From Bacillota bacterium (lineage in GTDB: Bacteria > Bacillota > Clostridia > Clostridiales > Caloramatoraceae), in NCBI GenBank assembly GCA_023389275.1, contig JAEWEN010000012.1, forward strand, positions 1 through 64,000: DNA of 64,000 bases, written 5' to 3'. The notes beneath the pieces are model-generated. The model saw only the letters and a list, made by a program, of their open reading frames with translations, searched no databases and was not told the DNA's origin. Made by a program: the position numbers and the translations under genes. Every line of letters starts with the position of its first letter. Positions within the stretch are counted from its first letter, which is position 1. Shown here in pieces: positions 27,453 through 36,184 of the stretch.

Positions 27453-28074
27453 CGTTTACAATATATAGAAGGTTATCCTCGATATTATAGAATAACGGAA
27501 CTATCAATAAATTTTTATATTTTTCTCTTAGCCTTTTAGCTTCTCCTACTACAAAATCTATTTCATTTCCAATTTCATACATAGGAAGATAGCTTCTAAA
27601 AAGTTCTCTAGCTTTTTCTTCTTCCCAGCCACACTTATTAGCAAGGCCTTTTACAAATTTTTCTTCTTTAGATACTAAATTTGTCATACCACAATTGTTA
27701 TGACCAATTAAAACTATAGCTTCAACTTCACCTACACCTATAGTATAGGCAACTTTAAATTCACTATATCTTAAATTTCCTCCAGCACTTCTTATAATAT
27801 AAGCAAAGTTATCTGGTATATGTAAGTGTTTTCTATTATCCATACACATACCTATTAATACTTTTGCCTTATCATATTTATCAAATGTCTGTCTTAAATT
27901 ATGATATTTTAAAAGTGAACCTACTGCTGTATTTCTTAAGTCTAGTGGAATATCCTCTTCACTTAAAACAACACTTACTTTATCATTTATAGAACAAGAT
28001 TTTTTTGAATCTAAATTATTAAAGCCTTTTTTATATCCATTTGCAAGCTGACTTAAACTTATTTTATCTGACAT
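27448..28074 (-). CDS. Beta-class carbonic anhydrase-like protein
   Basis: A 208-aa protein with the beta-carbonic anhydrase zinc site: Cys77-X-Asp79-X-Arg81 (MCMDNRKH) and His125-X2-Cys128 (GHNNCGM), plus the NAYIIRSAGG-like stretch (FAYIIRSAGGN) after the first motif. It would interconvert CO2 and bicarbonate in the cytoplasm. CMDNR replaces the usual CMDSR, so it belongs to a divergent branch. Monocistronic. CO2/bicarbonate supply is relevant to PurE and biotin carboxylases, but the sequence does not link them. Confidence 0.85.
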   Translation of the reverse strand: MSDKISLSQLANGYKKGFNNLDSKKSCSINDKVSVVLSEEDIPLDLRNTAVGSLLKYHNLRQTFDKYDKAKVLIGMCMDNRKHLHIPDNFAYIIRSAGGNLRYSEFKVAYTIGVGEVEAIVLIGHNNCGMTNLVSKEEKFVKGLANKCGWEEEKARELFRSYLPMYEIGNEIDFVVGEAKRLREKYKNLLIVPLFYNIEDNLLYIVNE

Positions 28075-28145
28075 ATTATTCCTCCTATACTAAAATATAT
28101 AGGTATTATAATATCATATAAAAAAATGGTATTTCAAGTAAAATT

Positions 28146-29312
28146 TTATTGGCTTTCTTTAGGATTTTCAGTTAAAGTTGCTTTTACCTCTTTAGATTTA
28201 CCACTTTCATTAACTACTTTTAGTTTTAATGTATCTCCAATTTTCTTTTTATTCATTACATTTGTTAAATCATCTGCACTTTCAACTTTTTTACCTTCTA
28301 TTTCAGTAATAATATCCCCTGGATTTAACCCAGCTTTTTCAGCAGCTGATCCTTGTACTACCTGTTTTATACCTATACCACTTGGTATACCATAAGCTTT
28401 AGCTGTTTCAGCGTCTAAATAAACACTTCCCACTCCTAAAAATGGTCTTTTAATATAACCTGTTTTTATAAGTTCATCTATTATTGTTTTAGCTTCATTA
28501 ATTGGAATTGCAAATCCCATACCTTCAGCTGATGATATTTTAAGTGTATTTATTCCAATAACCTCTCCATTAGCATTTAAAAGAGCTCCTCCACTGCTAC
28601 CTGGGTTTATAGATGCGTCAGTTTGAATAACATTATAAGTTCTTGTATATCCTTGCTCTTGCATAGTCATTTCCCTTTGTTTTGCACTTACTATTCCAGA
28701 TGTTACACTACCTGCAAATTTTTCACCTAAAGGATTTCCTATTGCAATAACACTATCTCCAACTCTTATAGAATCTGAATTACCAAATTTTGCTGTTGTA
28801 AGTCCTTTTTCTTCAACCTTTAAAACTGCAAGGTCTGTTTTTGCATCTTGCCCTATTACTTTAGCTTCTGCTTTTTTGCCATTAGGTAGACTTACCATAA
28901 TTTTTGTTCCACCTTCTATAACATGTTGGTTAGTAACTATATAACCATCTGAATCAAAAACAATTCCACTTCCTGCACTTTCAGAACTTGTAGAGTCCAT
29001 CCAATTACTTTTAGTAGTTGATATTCCAACTACAGCAGGACCTACTTTTTCTGCTACCTCAGTTATAGATGTTTTAGGAATACTTGTAGTTGTTAAGTTA
29101 TCTGTAGTTAAATTATTTTCCTTTGTTATACTTTCTGTATTTGGTTTTTCAAAGTATTTATATGAAAAAGCTCCAACTACTCCTCCTAATAAAGAGCTTG
29201 TTAAAAGCATTAACGCAAGACCTAAACTTGGAAGTCTTTTTGTTTTTTTCTTTTTAATATTTTCATTAAAATCATTATTTTCTTCGTTAAAGTTGTTATT
29301 AAAGTTATCCAT
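28146..29312 (-). CDS. htrA: HtrA/DegP-like membrane-anchored serine protease with PDZ domain
   Basis: Envelope protease/chaperone. A short acidic, Asn-rich cytoplasmic tail and one membrane helix (about 29-51) precede a trypsin-like domain with His130 (TNQHVIEG), Asp160 (KTDLAVLK) and Ser240 (NPGSSGGAL). A PDZ domain follows (about 290-380, GLNPGDIITEIEGKKV). I chose ATG at 29312 (388 aa): GGAGG lies 8 nt upstream, while the ATG at 29318 is only 2 nt from it. It lies directly downstream of, and on the same strand as, a two-component system, which suggests envelope-stress control as in the CssRS-HtrA systems. Confidence 0.93.
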   Translation of the reverse strand: MDNFNNNFNEENNDFNENIKKKKTKRLPSLGLALMLLTSSLLGGVVGAFSYKYFEKPNTESITKENNLTTDNLTTTSIPKTSITEVAEKVGPAVVGISTTKSNWMDSTSSESAGSGIVFDSDGYIVTNQHVIEGGTKIMVSLPNGKKAEAKVIGQDAKTDLAVLKVEEKGLTTAKFGNSDSIRVGDSVIAIGNPLGEKFAGSVTSGIVSAKQREMTMQEQGYTRTYNVIQTDASINPGSSGGALLNANGEVIGINTLKISSAEGMGFAIPINEAKTIIDELIKTGYIKRPFLGVGSVYLDAETAKAYGIPSGIGIKQVVQGSAAEKAGLNPGDIITEIEGKKVESADDLTNVMNKKKIGDTLKLKVVNESGKSKEVKATLTENPKESQ

Positions 29313-29382
29313 TACCATTACCTCCAGTCTCTTGTGTTTCTAATAATAATATTAGTTTTATTTTGTGTATTTAATGTGTAGC

Positions 29383-30855
29383 TTAATTGATATCTAGGTG
29401 AAAATTCACTGTAAATTCTACTAAGTTATTATAACTTTCTAATTTGTATTCTAATTTATGTGAATCAAGAATGTTTTTAACTATATATAATCCAAGACCA
29501 CTTCCACCTGTACTTCTGCTTCTAGATTTTTCAACCCTATAAAATGGTTTAAATACTTCCTTTACATCATTTTTTTCCAGCTCTATTCCTGTGTTTATAA
29601 CTTTAAACTCTATATTATTATCAACTTTTTTTAAATATATATTTATGGTTTCTCCTTCTGGAGAATATTTCATAGCATTGTTTATTATGTTAGATAAAGC
29701 TTTTAAAAGAAGCTTACTATCTCCTATAATAATTAAGTTATCATCTAACTCTTTATTTACAATTAAGTTTTTTGATAAACATAAGAATTCTTGTTCTTTT
29801 ATAATTTTTTTAACTAAATAACTTAAATCTACATTTTCTTTTTTAGGAGAAAAATCATATGTTTCAAGCTTTGACATTTCAAGTATTTCATTTACTAGTT
29901 TTTCCATATCATTTATTGTACTATATGACTTTCTAAGATATTTTTCCCTATCTTTAAAAACACCTATATTGTGAATCATTCCTTCTATTTGCCCTTTAGC
30001 TGCAGCTATTGGGGATTTTAATTCATGTGAGATTGTAGCTACAAATTCTCTTCTTTTAGACTCTAACTCTCTTTCTTTTTCTATATCGCTTTTAAGCTGT
30101 CTATTACTTCTTTCAAGCTCTTCCATTGTGATTTTTAAGTTATCTGAAAGTTCATTTAATGTACTTGCTATTTGTCCTATTTCATCATTAGATTTAATAG
30201 TACACTTAGTTTCAAAATCAAGCTTTGACATTTTCTTTGCTACTTTGTTTATTCTAAGAAGTGGATCTGCAATAAATTTTGAGTATATATATGCTCCAAT
30301 AGCAGATATACCAAGAATTATAATTATTATATATGGTGCTAAACTTAGTATTACTAAAGATGCTTCGTTTATAGGCTGAAGAGCAGAACTTACACTTAAT
30401 ATAAGTTTATATGGAAAGTCTTTAAATTCTATATTTTGAGAAGATGTATAAAACCCTGTACTATAGTTTCTAGGAGTTATACCTAAAACATGTTGAGTTA
30501 TTCTATTTTCTGGTACAAGAATAACTTCATTTCCACCTTTACTTTCATATATAACTGACAAATATGTATTAGAAGAATATATTATATTTCCTAAGTTATC
30601 ATGTATATTTAAAGCAACATTATTTCTATTTGCAAATGCATCAATATATTCTTTAGATTTTTCAAATTCTAAGTTTTTTACAACTGAAATTAATGACTCT
30701 ACTTCCTTATTTATAGTTTTTGTTTTGTATTTATAGTAATATCCTGGTAAAAGTGCATATACTACTAAATATATTACTAATGACACTAAAAATAAAGATA
30801 TACTAGTTGTTATAAATATTTTTTGTTTTATACTTTTTCCACCAAATCTAGTCAT
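29383..30855 (-). CDS. Sensor histidine kinase
   Basis: A 490-aa kinase with two membrane helices (about 12-38 and 166-192) flanking an extracytoplasmic sensor of about 125 residues. HAMP is at about 195-245, followed by a coiled segment and HisKA with phospho-acceptor His277 (ATISHELKSPI). A C-terminal HATPase has N (IINNAMKYSPEG) and G boxes (STGGSGLGLYIVKNIL). Start overlaps the response regulator end by 8 nt. Stimulus unknown; proximity to htrA hints at envelope stress. Confidence 0.94.
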   Translation of the reverse strand: MTRFGGKSIKQKIFITTSISLFLVSLVIYLVVYALLPGYYYKYKTKTINKEVESLISVVKNLEFEKSKEYIDAFANRNNVALNIHDNLGNIIYSSNTYLSVIYESKGGNEVILVPENRITQHVLGITPRNYSTGFYTSSQNIEFKDFPYKLILSVSSALQPINEASLVILSLAPYIIIIILGISAIGAYIYSKFIADPLLRINKVAKKMSKLDFETKCTIKSNDEIGQIASTLNELSDNLKITMEELERSNRQLKSDIEKERELESKRREFVATISHELKSPIAAAKGQIEGMIHNIGVFKDREKYLRKSYSTINDMEKLVNEILEMSKLETYDFSPKKENVDLSYLVKKIIKEQEFLCLSKNLIVNKELDDNLIIIGDSKLLLKALSNIINNAMKYSPEGETINIYLKKVDNNIEFKVINTGIELEKNDVKEVFKPFYRVEKSRSRSTGGSGLGLYIVKNILDSHKLEYKLESYNNLVEFTVNFHLDIN

Positions 30856-31513
30856 CTATTTTATACCCTACACCTTTTACAGTTTTTATATAGTCTGTTT
30901 TAAGCTTTTTACGTATATTTTTAATATGTGTATCTATAACCCTAGTGTCTCCATAAAAATCATAGCCCCAAAGCTTATCTAAAAACACCTCTCTTTTTAT
31001 AACATTCCCCTTATTCTTCATAAGTATTTTAAGCATTTCAAATTCTTTAGTTGTAAAATCTATTTTTTCTCCATCTACATAAACCTCATATGAATCACAG
31101 TCTAGTTTAATATTTTTAAACTCTAATATATTTTCTTTATCAGAACCATAAACACGTCTTAAAACAGCTTCTACTCTTTTAATAAGTATGTTAAAAGAAA
31201 ATGGCTTTGTTATATAATCATCTATATTTAATTCAAATCCTTTTATTTCATCACTTTCTTCATTTAAGGCGGTAAGCATTATTATAGGAACCTTTGATTT
31301 ACTTCTTATCATTTTACATACACCATAACCATCAAGTTTTGGAAGCATTATATCTAAAATAATTAAATCATATTCTCCTTTATTAAACTTTTCTATTCCC
31401 TCAAGTCCATCACTTGCAGTATCTACTATATATTCTTCACTTAATAAAAATTCTTTTACAAGCTCTTGTATATCAAGGTTATCTTCTACAACTAGTATTT
31501 TCCTATTATTCAT
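30848..31513 (-). CDS. OmpR-family response regulator
   Basis: A 221-aa regulator: receiver with phospho-acceptor Asp54 (LIILDIMLPKLDG), Thr in IMLTALN and Lys in DYITKPFSFN. A C-terminal winged-helix DNA-binding domain follows (about 125-219: FTTKEFEMLKILMKN, RVIDTHIKNIRKKL). GGGAGG precedes ATG by 6 nt. First gene of the two-component operon. Confidence 0.95.
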   Translation of the reverse strand: MNNRKILVVEDNLDIQELVKEFLLSEEYIVDTASDGLEGIEKFNKGEYDLIILDIMLPKLDGYGVCKMIRSKSKVPIIMLTALNEESDEIKGFELNIDDYITKPFSFNILIKRVEAVLRRVYGSDKENILEFKNIKLDCDSYEVYVDGEKIDFTTKEFEMLKILMKNKGNVIKREVFLDKLWGYDFYGDTRVIDTHIKNIRKKLKTDYIKTVKGVGYKIDD

Positions 31514-31545
31514 ATTTATCCTCCCAAAATTTATTAATATAATAA

Positions 31546-31577
31546 AGGCTTATATAAAAAATATTTTACATAAGCCT
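31546..31577 (-). terminator. Terminator of cdaR
   Basis: AGGCTTAT / ATAAGCCT stem with an A/T-rich loop lies just past the cdaR stop and ahead of the response regulator gene. The T-tract on the minus strand is weak (TTTATTAT), so read-through is possible. Confidence 0.6.
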
Positions 31578-31590
31578 ATTTATAAATTTT

Positions 31591-32799
31591 TTATCTTATT
31601 TTTTCTACAGTAACTGTAACTTTATCTGGTGTAACTGTTGTTACCTCAGCTTTTTTACTTATTGTTACGTTTACTTGAAGAATATTTTCCCCTTCTTCAA
31701 TATTAGCTACATTTACCTCAGCTTTTATATCTGAGTCGTTTATAGATACTAATGCATCCTCTGAAGAACTTACTTTAACATCAACAGAAGTTATATCAAT
31801 ATTGTATTCGTATCCATCTTTCTCACCTATAATAGTAATTGGTACTTTAAAGCTTTTTTCCCCTTTACTGCTTATATTTATTTCTACTCCTACAGATTTT
31901 ATATTTGATTGTATTGATACTCCATTTGGAATTATAAGGTTAACTTCTTTTGTAACAGTAGAGTTAATACTTGTAAGATCTATACCCTCTGTTTCTATAG
32001 CCTTAATCTTATCTATATCCTCTTTTTTACCTATTATTTTAACACTTCCTATTTTAGAGGTTATATTCCCTAAAATAAGATCTCCACTAAGGGCTCCAGT
32101 TGTTTTAACAACTATAGGTACTTCCTTTGAAGGCTTTATATTAACAACTATATCTGCAAATTTAGGTTCTATACTAACATTTGTAATAGCATTTTCACTA
32201 CTATCTAATGGCTCCAGAGCCACAGTTTTTACAGTTTCTTTATAAAGTCCTTCTATATTTACTACTCCTGTAACTTTTTTAACCTCATCAACATATGTTT
32301 TAGCACCTGACACCACAACTCCCGAAGGCTCTGGAGTAGAATTTATATATTCGTATCCTTCCTTTGCCTTCCCTTTTACAATAACATTAACAGGAACATA
32401 TTTTGTTGTAAGTTCATCAAGTTTTATTCTAACCTTTGGTATTTCTGACTTTTCTATTTTTATTCCATTAGGAAGTGATTCAACTGTTACAGGAATATCA
32501 TTATCTCCTTTTTTAAGGTACACACCCATATCTGCTTCTAATTTAAAATCATCACCTTTAGCAAGTACAATATCTCTTACTCTACCTGATATACTAATAC
32601 TAACTGTAAAATCTTGATTTGGAAGAAGCACTAGGTTATTTTTAGAAATATTATCTGTGTTTTTAAGTGTTACCTTTACATTATCAATAGTTCTAGTTTG
32701 AACAGGATTCTTTTCTCCCATTACATATATCCATAAAGTTAATGCTAAAAGAATAGATATTCCTATGGCCATTATTTTGTGATTATCTTTTTGAACCAT
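31591..32799 (-). CDS. cdaR: CdaA regulatory protein, YbbR-domain protein
   Basis: Membrane-anchored partner that modulates the diadenylate cyclase CdaA. 402 aa: one N-terminal membrane helix (IMAIGISILLALTLWIYVM, about 9-27), then four YbbR-type repeats outside the membrane. The repeats recur as short blocks such as VPVNVIVKGKAKEGYEY and KVPITIIGEKDGYEY. Start overlaps cdaA by 28 nt, the usual arrangement. Second gene of the cdaAR pair; glmM, which normally follows, lies 15 kb downstream. Confidence 0.95.
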   Translation of the reverse strand: MVQKDNHKIMAIGISILLALTLWIYVMGEKNPVQTRTIDNVKVTLKNTDNISKNNLVLLPNQDFTVSISISGRVRDIVLAKGDDFKLEADMGVYLKKGDNDIPVTVESLPNGIKIEKSEIPKVRIKLDELTTKYVPVNVIVKGKAKEGYEYINSTPEPSGVVVSGAKTYVDEVKKVTGVVNIEGLYKETVKTVALEPLDSSENAITNVSIEPKFADIVVNIKPSKEVPIVVKTTGALSGDLILGNITSKIGSVKIIGKKEDIDKIKAIETEGIDLTSINSTVTKEVNLIIPNGVSIQSNIKSVGVEINISSKGEKSFKVPITIIGEKDGYEYNIDITSVDVKVSSSEDALVSINDSDIKAEVNVANIEEGENILQVNVTISKKAEVTTVTPDKVTVTVEKIR

Positions 32800-33617
32800 A
32801 GCTTCACCTTCTTAAAAATACTTATATTAGAATCTGCACTTTGCTTTAAAACCTTTGTAAGAACAGATATTAATTTTTCCTCATTATAATTTCTTGTAAG
32901 TCTTCCATTAACAGCTAGAGAAATATTTCCTGTTTCCTCAGATACAACTATTGCTATTGCATCTGATGCTTCACTTATTCCAATAGCTGCTCTATGTCTT
33001 GTTCCAAGACTTTTATTTACACTTTGTTGTGTTAAAGGAAGAACTGCTGCTGCTGCAAGTATTCTATCTCTTCTTATTATAACTGCACCATCATGTAGTG
33101 GAGTGTTTACAACAAATATGTTTTCTAAAAGTTGACTTGATACAAGACCATCAATTTTAGTGGAGTTTTCAGTGTATTCTGAAAGTCCTGTTTCCATTTC
33201 CATTACAATAATTGCACCTGTTCTTGTTTCTGAAAGATTTTGCATTGCTTTTGCAATCTCTACTACAACATCCTCTATTTCTTCTTCTGTATCAAATAAT
33301 TTTCTTGTTATTATTTTACTTCTCCCAAGCTTTTCTAAAGCTTTTCTAAGTTCTGGCTGAAATATAATAATAAGTGCTATTAATCCAACAGTTAGTGTAC
33401 TTTCTATTAGGTAATTTAAAGCCATAAGCCCTAATATTTCACTTAACTTCATTACAATTAAAATAAAAACAAGTCCTTTTATAAGTTGCTCTGCTCTTGT
33501 TTCTTTAATCAAAGTAAATAACTTATAAAATATATAGGCTACAATTAAAATATCAACTATATTCCATATAGTTATATTTTGAAGGATAGTTAACATATTT
33601 TTCATGTCTGTTAGCAC
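32772..33617 (-). CDS. cdaA: Diadenylate cyclase CdaA (c-di-AMP synthase)
   Basis: Makes c-di-AMP from two ATP, controlling potassium, osmolyte and cell-wall homeostasis. Three N-terminal membrane helices (about 15-85) precede a DAC domain with the catalytic DGA motif (PLHDGAVIIRRDRI) and RHR motif (LGTRHRAAIGISE). Start uncertain: GTG at 33617 (281 aa) has AGGGG 8 nt upstream, while the GTG at 33626 overlaps that site and ATG codons further in lack one. Divergent from the helical protein at 33809. Confidence 0.95.
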   Translation of the reverse strand: MLTDMKNMLTILQNITIWNIVDILIVAYIFYKLFTLIKETRAEQLIKGLVFILIVMKLSEILGLMALNYLIESTLTVGLIALIIIFQPELRKALEKLGRSKIITRKLFDTEEEIEDVVVEIAKAMQNLSETRTGAIIVMEMETGLSEYTENSTKIDGLVSSQLLENIFVVNTPLHDGAVIIRRDRILAAAAVLPLTQQSVNKSLGTRHRAAIGISEASDAIAIVVSEETGNISLAVNGRLTRNYNEEKLISVLTKVLKQSADSNISIFKKVKLWFKKIITK

Positions 33618-33808
33618 TATCTTCACCCCTCATTCAATTCTTCTTTCTTAATTATATAACAAAAAATATTTATATAAAACACATACTATAGATTAATTAA
33701 TGAATTTAAGGATATAAATTATAATATTAGTATAATATACCTTTCTTCTTGTTTGCCAGGTATATTAAATATATAATTACTTTAATATGTGTTATTGGAG
33801 GTGATTTT

Positions 33809-34765
33809 ATGTCATTTAAGGGAAAAGCAGCAATTGGAATTTTACTTTGTATTATAATTATTTCTTCAGGAGTATATTATTTCTTATATGGTTCTGAAGA
33901 AGCTAAATACTCAAGACAAATTAAATCTATATCTGAGTCAATAAATCATACTAATAAAGAAGCAACATCTACATATAAATATATGGAAAATACTAACGCT
34001 AATATTGATACAGTAAAATCTATAATAAAAAGATGTGAAAATGATTTAAATAGAATATTAAAATCTTCAAAGGAGGTAAAAGTTCCAAGAAAGTATAGCG
34101 AAAATCACAAAAATCTTATAAATGGTATTATAAATAATAAATATTTATATACTCAAACATTAACAATGCTAGATAGTTACTCTTCTAATACTATAGAAAG
34201 CTCTATTAATAAGTTATATGACTATGTTTCAGTAACTATTGGATATTATGAGCAATTTAAACATGAAAACTTTAATGTAACTATATCAAATGAATTTTTA
34301 AACTTTCCTGATAAAATAAACTCTTATTTAGAAGTTTTAAAATCAAATGATACTACCTCTAAAGCAACTGAAAATATAAACTTTATTAATATTTTAAGAA
34401 ATAATATTAATGAAATAAGTTTGCTTGAAGAAGAAACTTTAAAAAATATAAACCTTGCAAAGCAAAATAGACTTTCTGCTAATAGATTATTAGTGTCTAT
34501 ATCTAGTAGTAAAAATAAACTTTCTTCAATAATAAATGAAATAAATAAATTAGAACCTACCGAGGATCTAAAAGAAGCTAAAGAAAATCTTTTAACTCTT
34601 GTAGGTATATATGATTCTTATTTAAGTTCTTTAAAAACATCTCTAGAGTCTTCAGGTAAAATTGAATCTGCTTTAAATGAAGGAGATAATTACATTAAAG
34701 AATATAATAATAAAAAAGAAGAAATTGAAAGCTATTTATCAGAAAAAGAAAATCAATATAAATAA
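33809..34765 (+). CDS. Membrane-anchored helical protein of unknown function
   Basis: A 318-aa protein not recognised. One N-terminal membrane segment (about residues 5-27, IGILLCIIIISSGVYYFLYG) is followed by about 290 residues rich in Lys, Asn, Glu, Ser and Leu, with heptad-like spacing. These are probably long helices or coiled coils facing outwards; no cysteine occurs outside the anchor region. I chose ATG at 33809: GGAGGTGA is 5 nt upstream, and the longer frame from 33749 adds 20 residues without such a site. It is divergent from cdaA and convergent with a tiny membrane-peptide gene. A wall- or surface-associated role is only a guess. Confidence 0.8.
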   Translation: MSFKGKAAIGILLCIIIISSGVYYFLYGSEEAKYSRQIKSISESINHTNKEATSTYKYMENTNANIDTVKSIIKRCENDLNRILKSSKEVKVPRKYSENHKNLINGIINNKYLYTQTLTMLDSYSSNTIESSINKLYDYVSVTIGYYEQFKHENFNVTISNEFLNFPDKINSYLEVLKSNDTTSKATENINFINILRNNINEISLLEEETLKNINLAKQNRLSANRLLVSISSSKNKLSSIINEINKLEPTEDLKEAKENLLTLVGIYDSYLSSLKTSLESSGKIESALNEGDNYIKEYNNKKEEIESYLSEKENQYK

Positions 34766-34769
34766 ATAA

Positions 34770-34821
34770 ATAAATAAATAAATGCTAATCTAGATATCTA
34801 GATTAGCATTTATTTATTTAT
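34770..34821. terminator. 52-bp perfect palindrome; shared terminator of convergent genes
   Basis: ATAAATAAATAAATGCTAATCTAGAT-like left arm and its exact complement meet at 34795/34796 with no loop (26 bp per arm; core TGCTAATCTAGAT). It begins 5 nt after the stop at 34765 and overlaps the end of the small gene on the other strand. The right arm is U-rich in the plus transcript (TTTATTTATTTA), so it can act as a terminator on both strands. The left flank is a run of TAAA units. Confidence 0.75.
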
Positions 34822-34927
34822 CTGTATACTTTAAAACACTTTTACTTGGTATAAATGTTTCGTTACCTACAAACAAAACAAATACACACATAAGTATAAT
34901 TACTAATAATAATAAAAATCTTTTCAT
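34814..34927 (-). CDS. 37-residue single-span membrane peptide
   Basis: A small open frame with a strong start: GGGGG (34937-34933) lies 5 nt before ATG 34927. The peptide starts MKRFLLLLVIILMCVFVLF: basic N-terminus, one hydrophobic helix (about 4-20), then a short polar tail ending KVLKYTDK-like (SVLKYTDK). Its TAA stop lies in the shared 52-bp palindrome. It could be a small membrane regulator, a toxin-like peptide or a remnant signal anchor. The start signals are good, but homology would be needed for certainty. Confidence 0.6.
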   Translation of the reverse strand: MKRFLLLLVIILMCVFVLFVGNETFIPSKSVLKYTDK

Positions 34928-35003
34928 TCTTTCCCCCTAGTATAATAACCGATTACTACTTTTTATTAATATATTCGAAATGCCTTGAAAAAATCACACA
35001 AAA

Positions 35004-35029
35004 AAATAAAGGTCAAATGACCTTTATTT
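35004..35029 (-). terminator. Terminator of the PfoR-like gene
   Basis: AAATAAAGGTCA-AA-TGACCTTTATTT is a perfect 12-bp stem, followed on the minus strand by TTT and TTG. It lies about 25 nt past the stop. Confidence 0.88.
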
Positions 35030-35054
35030 TAAATTATTTTATTAAATTATAATA

Positions 35055-36083
35055 TTAATTTTCAGCTTTATTCATTCCCTCTGGAAGCACAGCCTTATAT
35101 CCAAGCTTTTTAAATATAGTAGTTCCTACCCATCCAGCTAAAGCTCCACCAATAGCTGCAACAGCTAATGCCATTAAAACCTTACTAGGTTCATTAAAAG
35201 CAAAAGGAACTAAAAGTCCTGGAATAGGTGATGCTGTTCCTGGAGAGTTATTTATAATACCAAAGTATGCAGCTCCCATACCTGCAATTCCTCCTCCAAA
35301 AAAGTTAGAGCAGTATATTGGTATTGGGTTTCTAGTTATAAGTGGTGCTTGTGTTAATGGTTCAAGCATAACTGCTGCTACATTTGCATTATTTCCAAGT
35401 TTTAATCTGTTGAAAACCATACCATTTGTAAATGATCCTCCAAAACAAGCTATAGCCGCAATACCCATTGCAAGGCCTTGAAGGTTAAGCATAGCTGTTA
35501 GAGCCATTGAACTTAGTGGTGATGTACAAATCATTTTTATTATTCCACCAAGTAAGAATCCCATTATCATAGGGGATTGAAGAGATGCTATGGAGATTGT
35601 ATCTCCAATGTTTATAAGAGTTGTATTAACTACTGGGTCAACTAAATATGCTATCCCTCTTGAAATCGGTGCTATTAAAATAGCTCCACCTATTACATCA
35701 ATACCTGTTGGGAAATACTTTTCAATTAAAGGAGAAATAAATCCTACAGCGTAACCTGCAACAAAACCTGGAAGTATTCCATAGCCTGAAAGTGCAAGAC
35801 CTGCAACAACTGCAAATATAGGATTTGCTCCCATTGCTATAGGAACTAAAATTGCTGATGCAACTCCTCCCATTGACCCTGCTGATGTTCCAACATCTTT
35901 TAAAAACTGTACACCTAAAAAGTCTCCTGTAATATAAGAGTGTATTGCCTCTACTAAAAAGCTAGCAACCGCTGCATTAGCAAGTCCTGACATTGCCTGA
36001 GAACCTTTTGGTGCTTTCATACTAAAAAGAGAAAAAAGTGCTAGTACAACTAACAATAAAAAAATACCTTTGATCATTTCCAT
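35055..36083 (-). CDS. PfoR-like membrane protein (PTS_EIIC_2 family)
   Basis: A 342-aa polytopic protein with about nine or ten Gly/Ala-rich membrane helices, e.g. GSMGGVASAILVPIAMGANP, and near the end GGGIAGMGAAYFGIINNSPGT. Length and pattern match the family of C. perfringens PfoR, first described as a regulator of perfringolysin O and now grouped with PTS IIC-like transporters. No IIA/IIB domain or toxin gene is nearby. It stands alone between its own promoter and terminator. Transport substrate and any regulatory role are unknown. Confidence 0.82.
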   Translation of the reverse strand: MEMIKGIFLLLVVLALFSLFSMKAPKGSQAMSGLANAAVASFLVEAIHSYITGDFLGVQFLKDVGTSAGSMGGVASAILVPIAMGANPIFAVVAGLALSGYGILPGFVAGYAVGFISPLIEKYFPTGIDVIGGAILIAPISRGIAYLVDPVVNTTLINIGDTISIASLQSPMIMGFLLGGIIKMICTSPLSSMALTAMLNLQGLAMGIAAIACFGGSFTNGMVFNRLKLGNNANVAAVMLEPLTQAPLITRNPIPIYCSNFFGGGIAGMGAAYFGIINNSPGTASPIPGLLVPFAFNEPSKVLMALAVAAIGGALAGWVGTTIFKKLGYKAVLPEGMNKAEN

Positions 36084-36112
36084 ATTAGATCACTCCTTAA
36101 ATTGGATTAGAC

Positions 36113-36141
36113 CTTAAAAGTTTTTCTAGAAAACCTTTTCA
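36113..36141 (-). promoter_or_regulatory. Interrupted palindrome in the PfoR-like leader
   Basis: In the transcribed leader, AAAAG-x-TTTTCTAGAAAA-x-CTTTT forms a nested inverted repeat, 30-60 nt ahead of the start codon and about 45 nt after the predicted start of transcription. No U-tract follows. It may be an operator or an RNA hairpin. Confidence 0.4.
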
Positions 36142-36184
36142 AAAGATTTAACTATACTCCTACTTAAAAGTATTGATATTTTAT

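Noticed and set aside
34757..34785. TAAA tandem repeat as a phase-variation tract
   Set aside because: It begins at the stop codon of the upstream gene and lies outside both reading frames that matter, apart from the terminal codons of the small peptide; no switchable frame is seen.
36105..36115. A third copy of the TAAGGTCTA block of the ilvC leader, ahead of the PfoR-like gene
   Set aside because: Only nine bases match, with no hairpin or T-run around it; likely chance. The same holds for TTTAGACCTTT in the hairpin at 51277.
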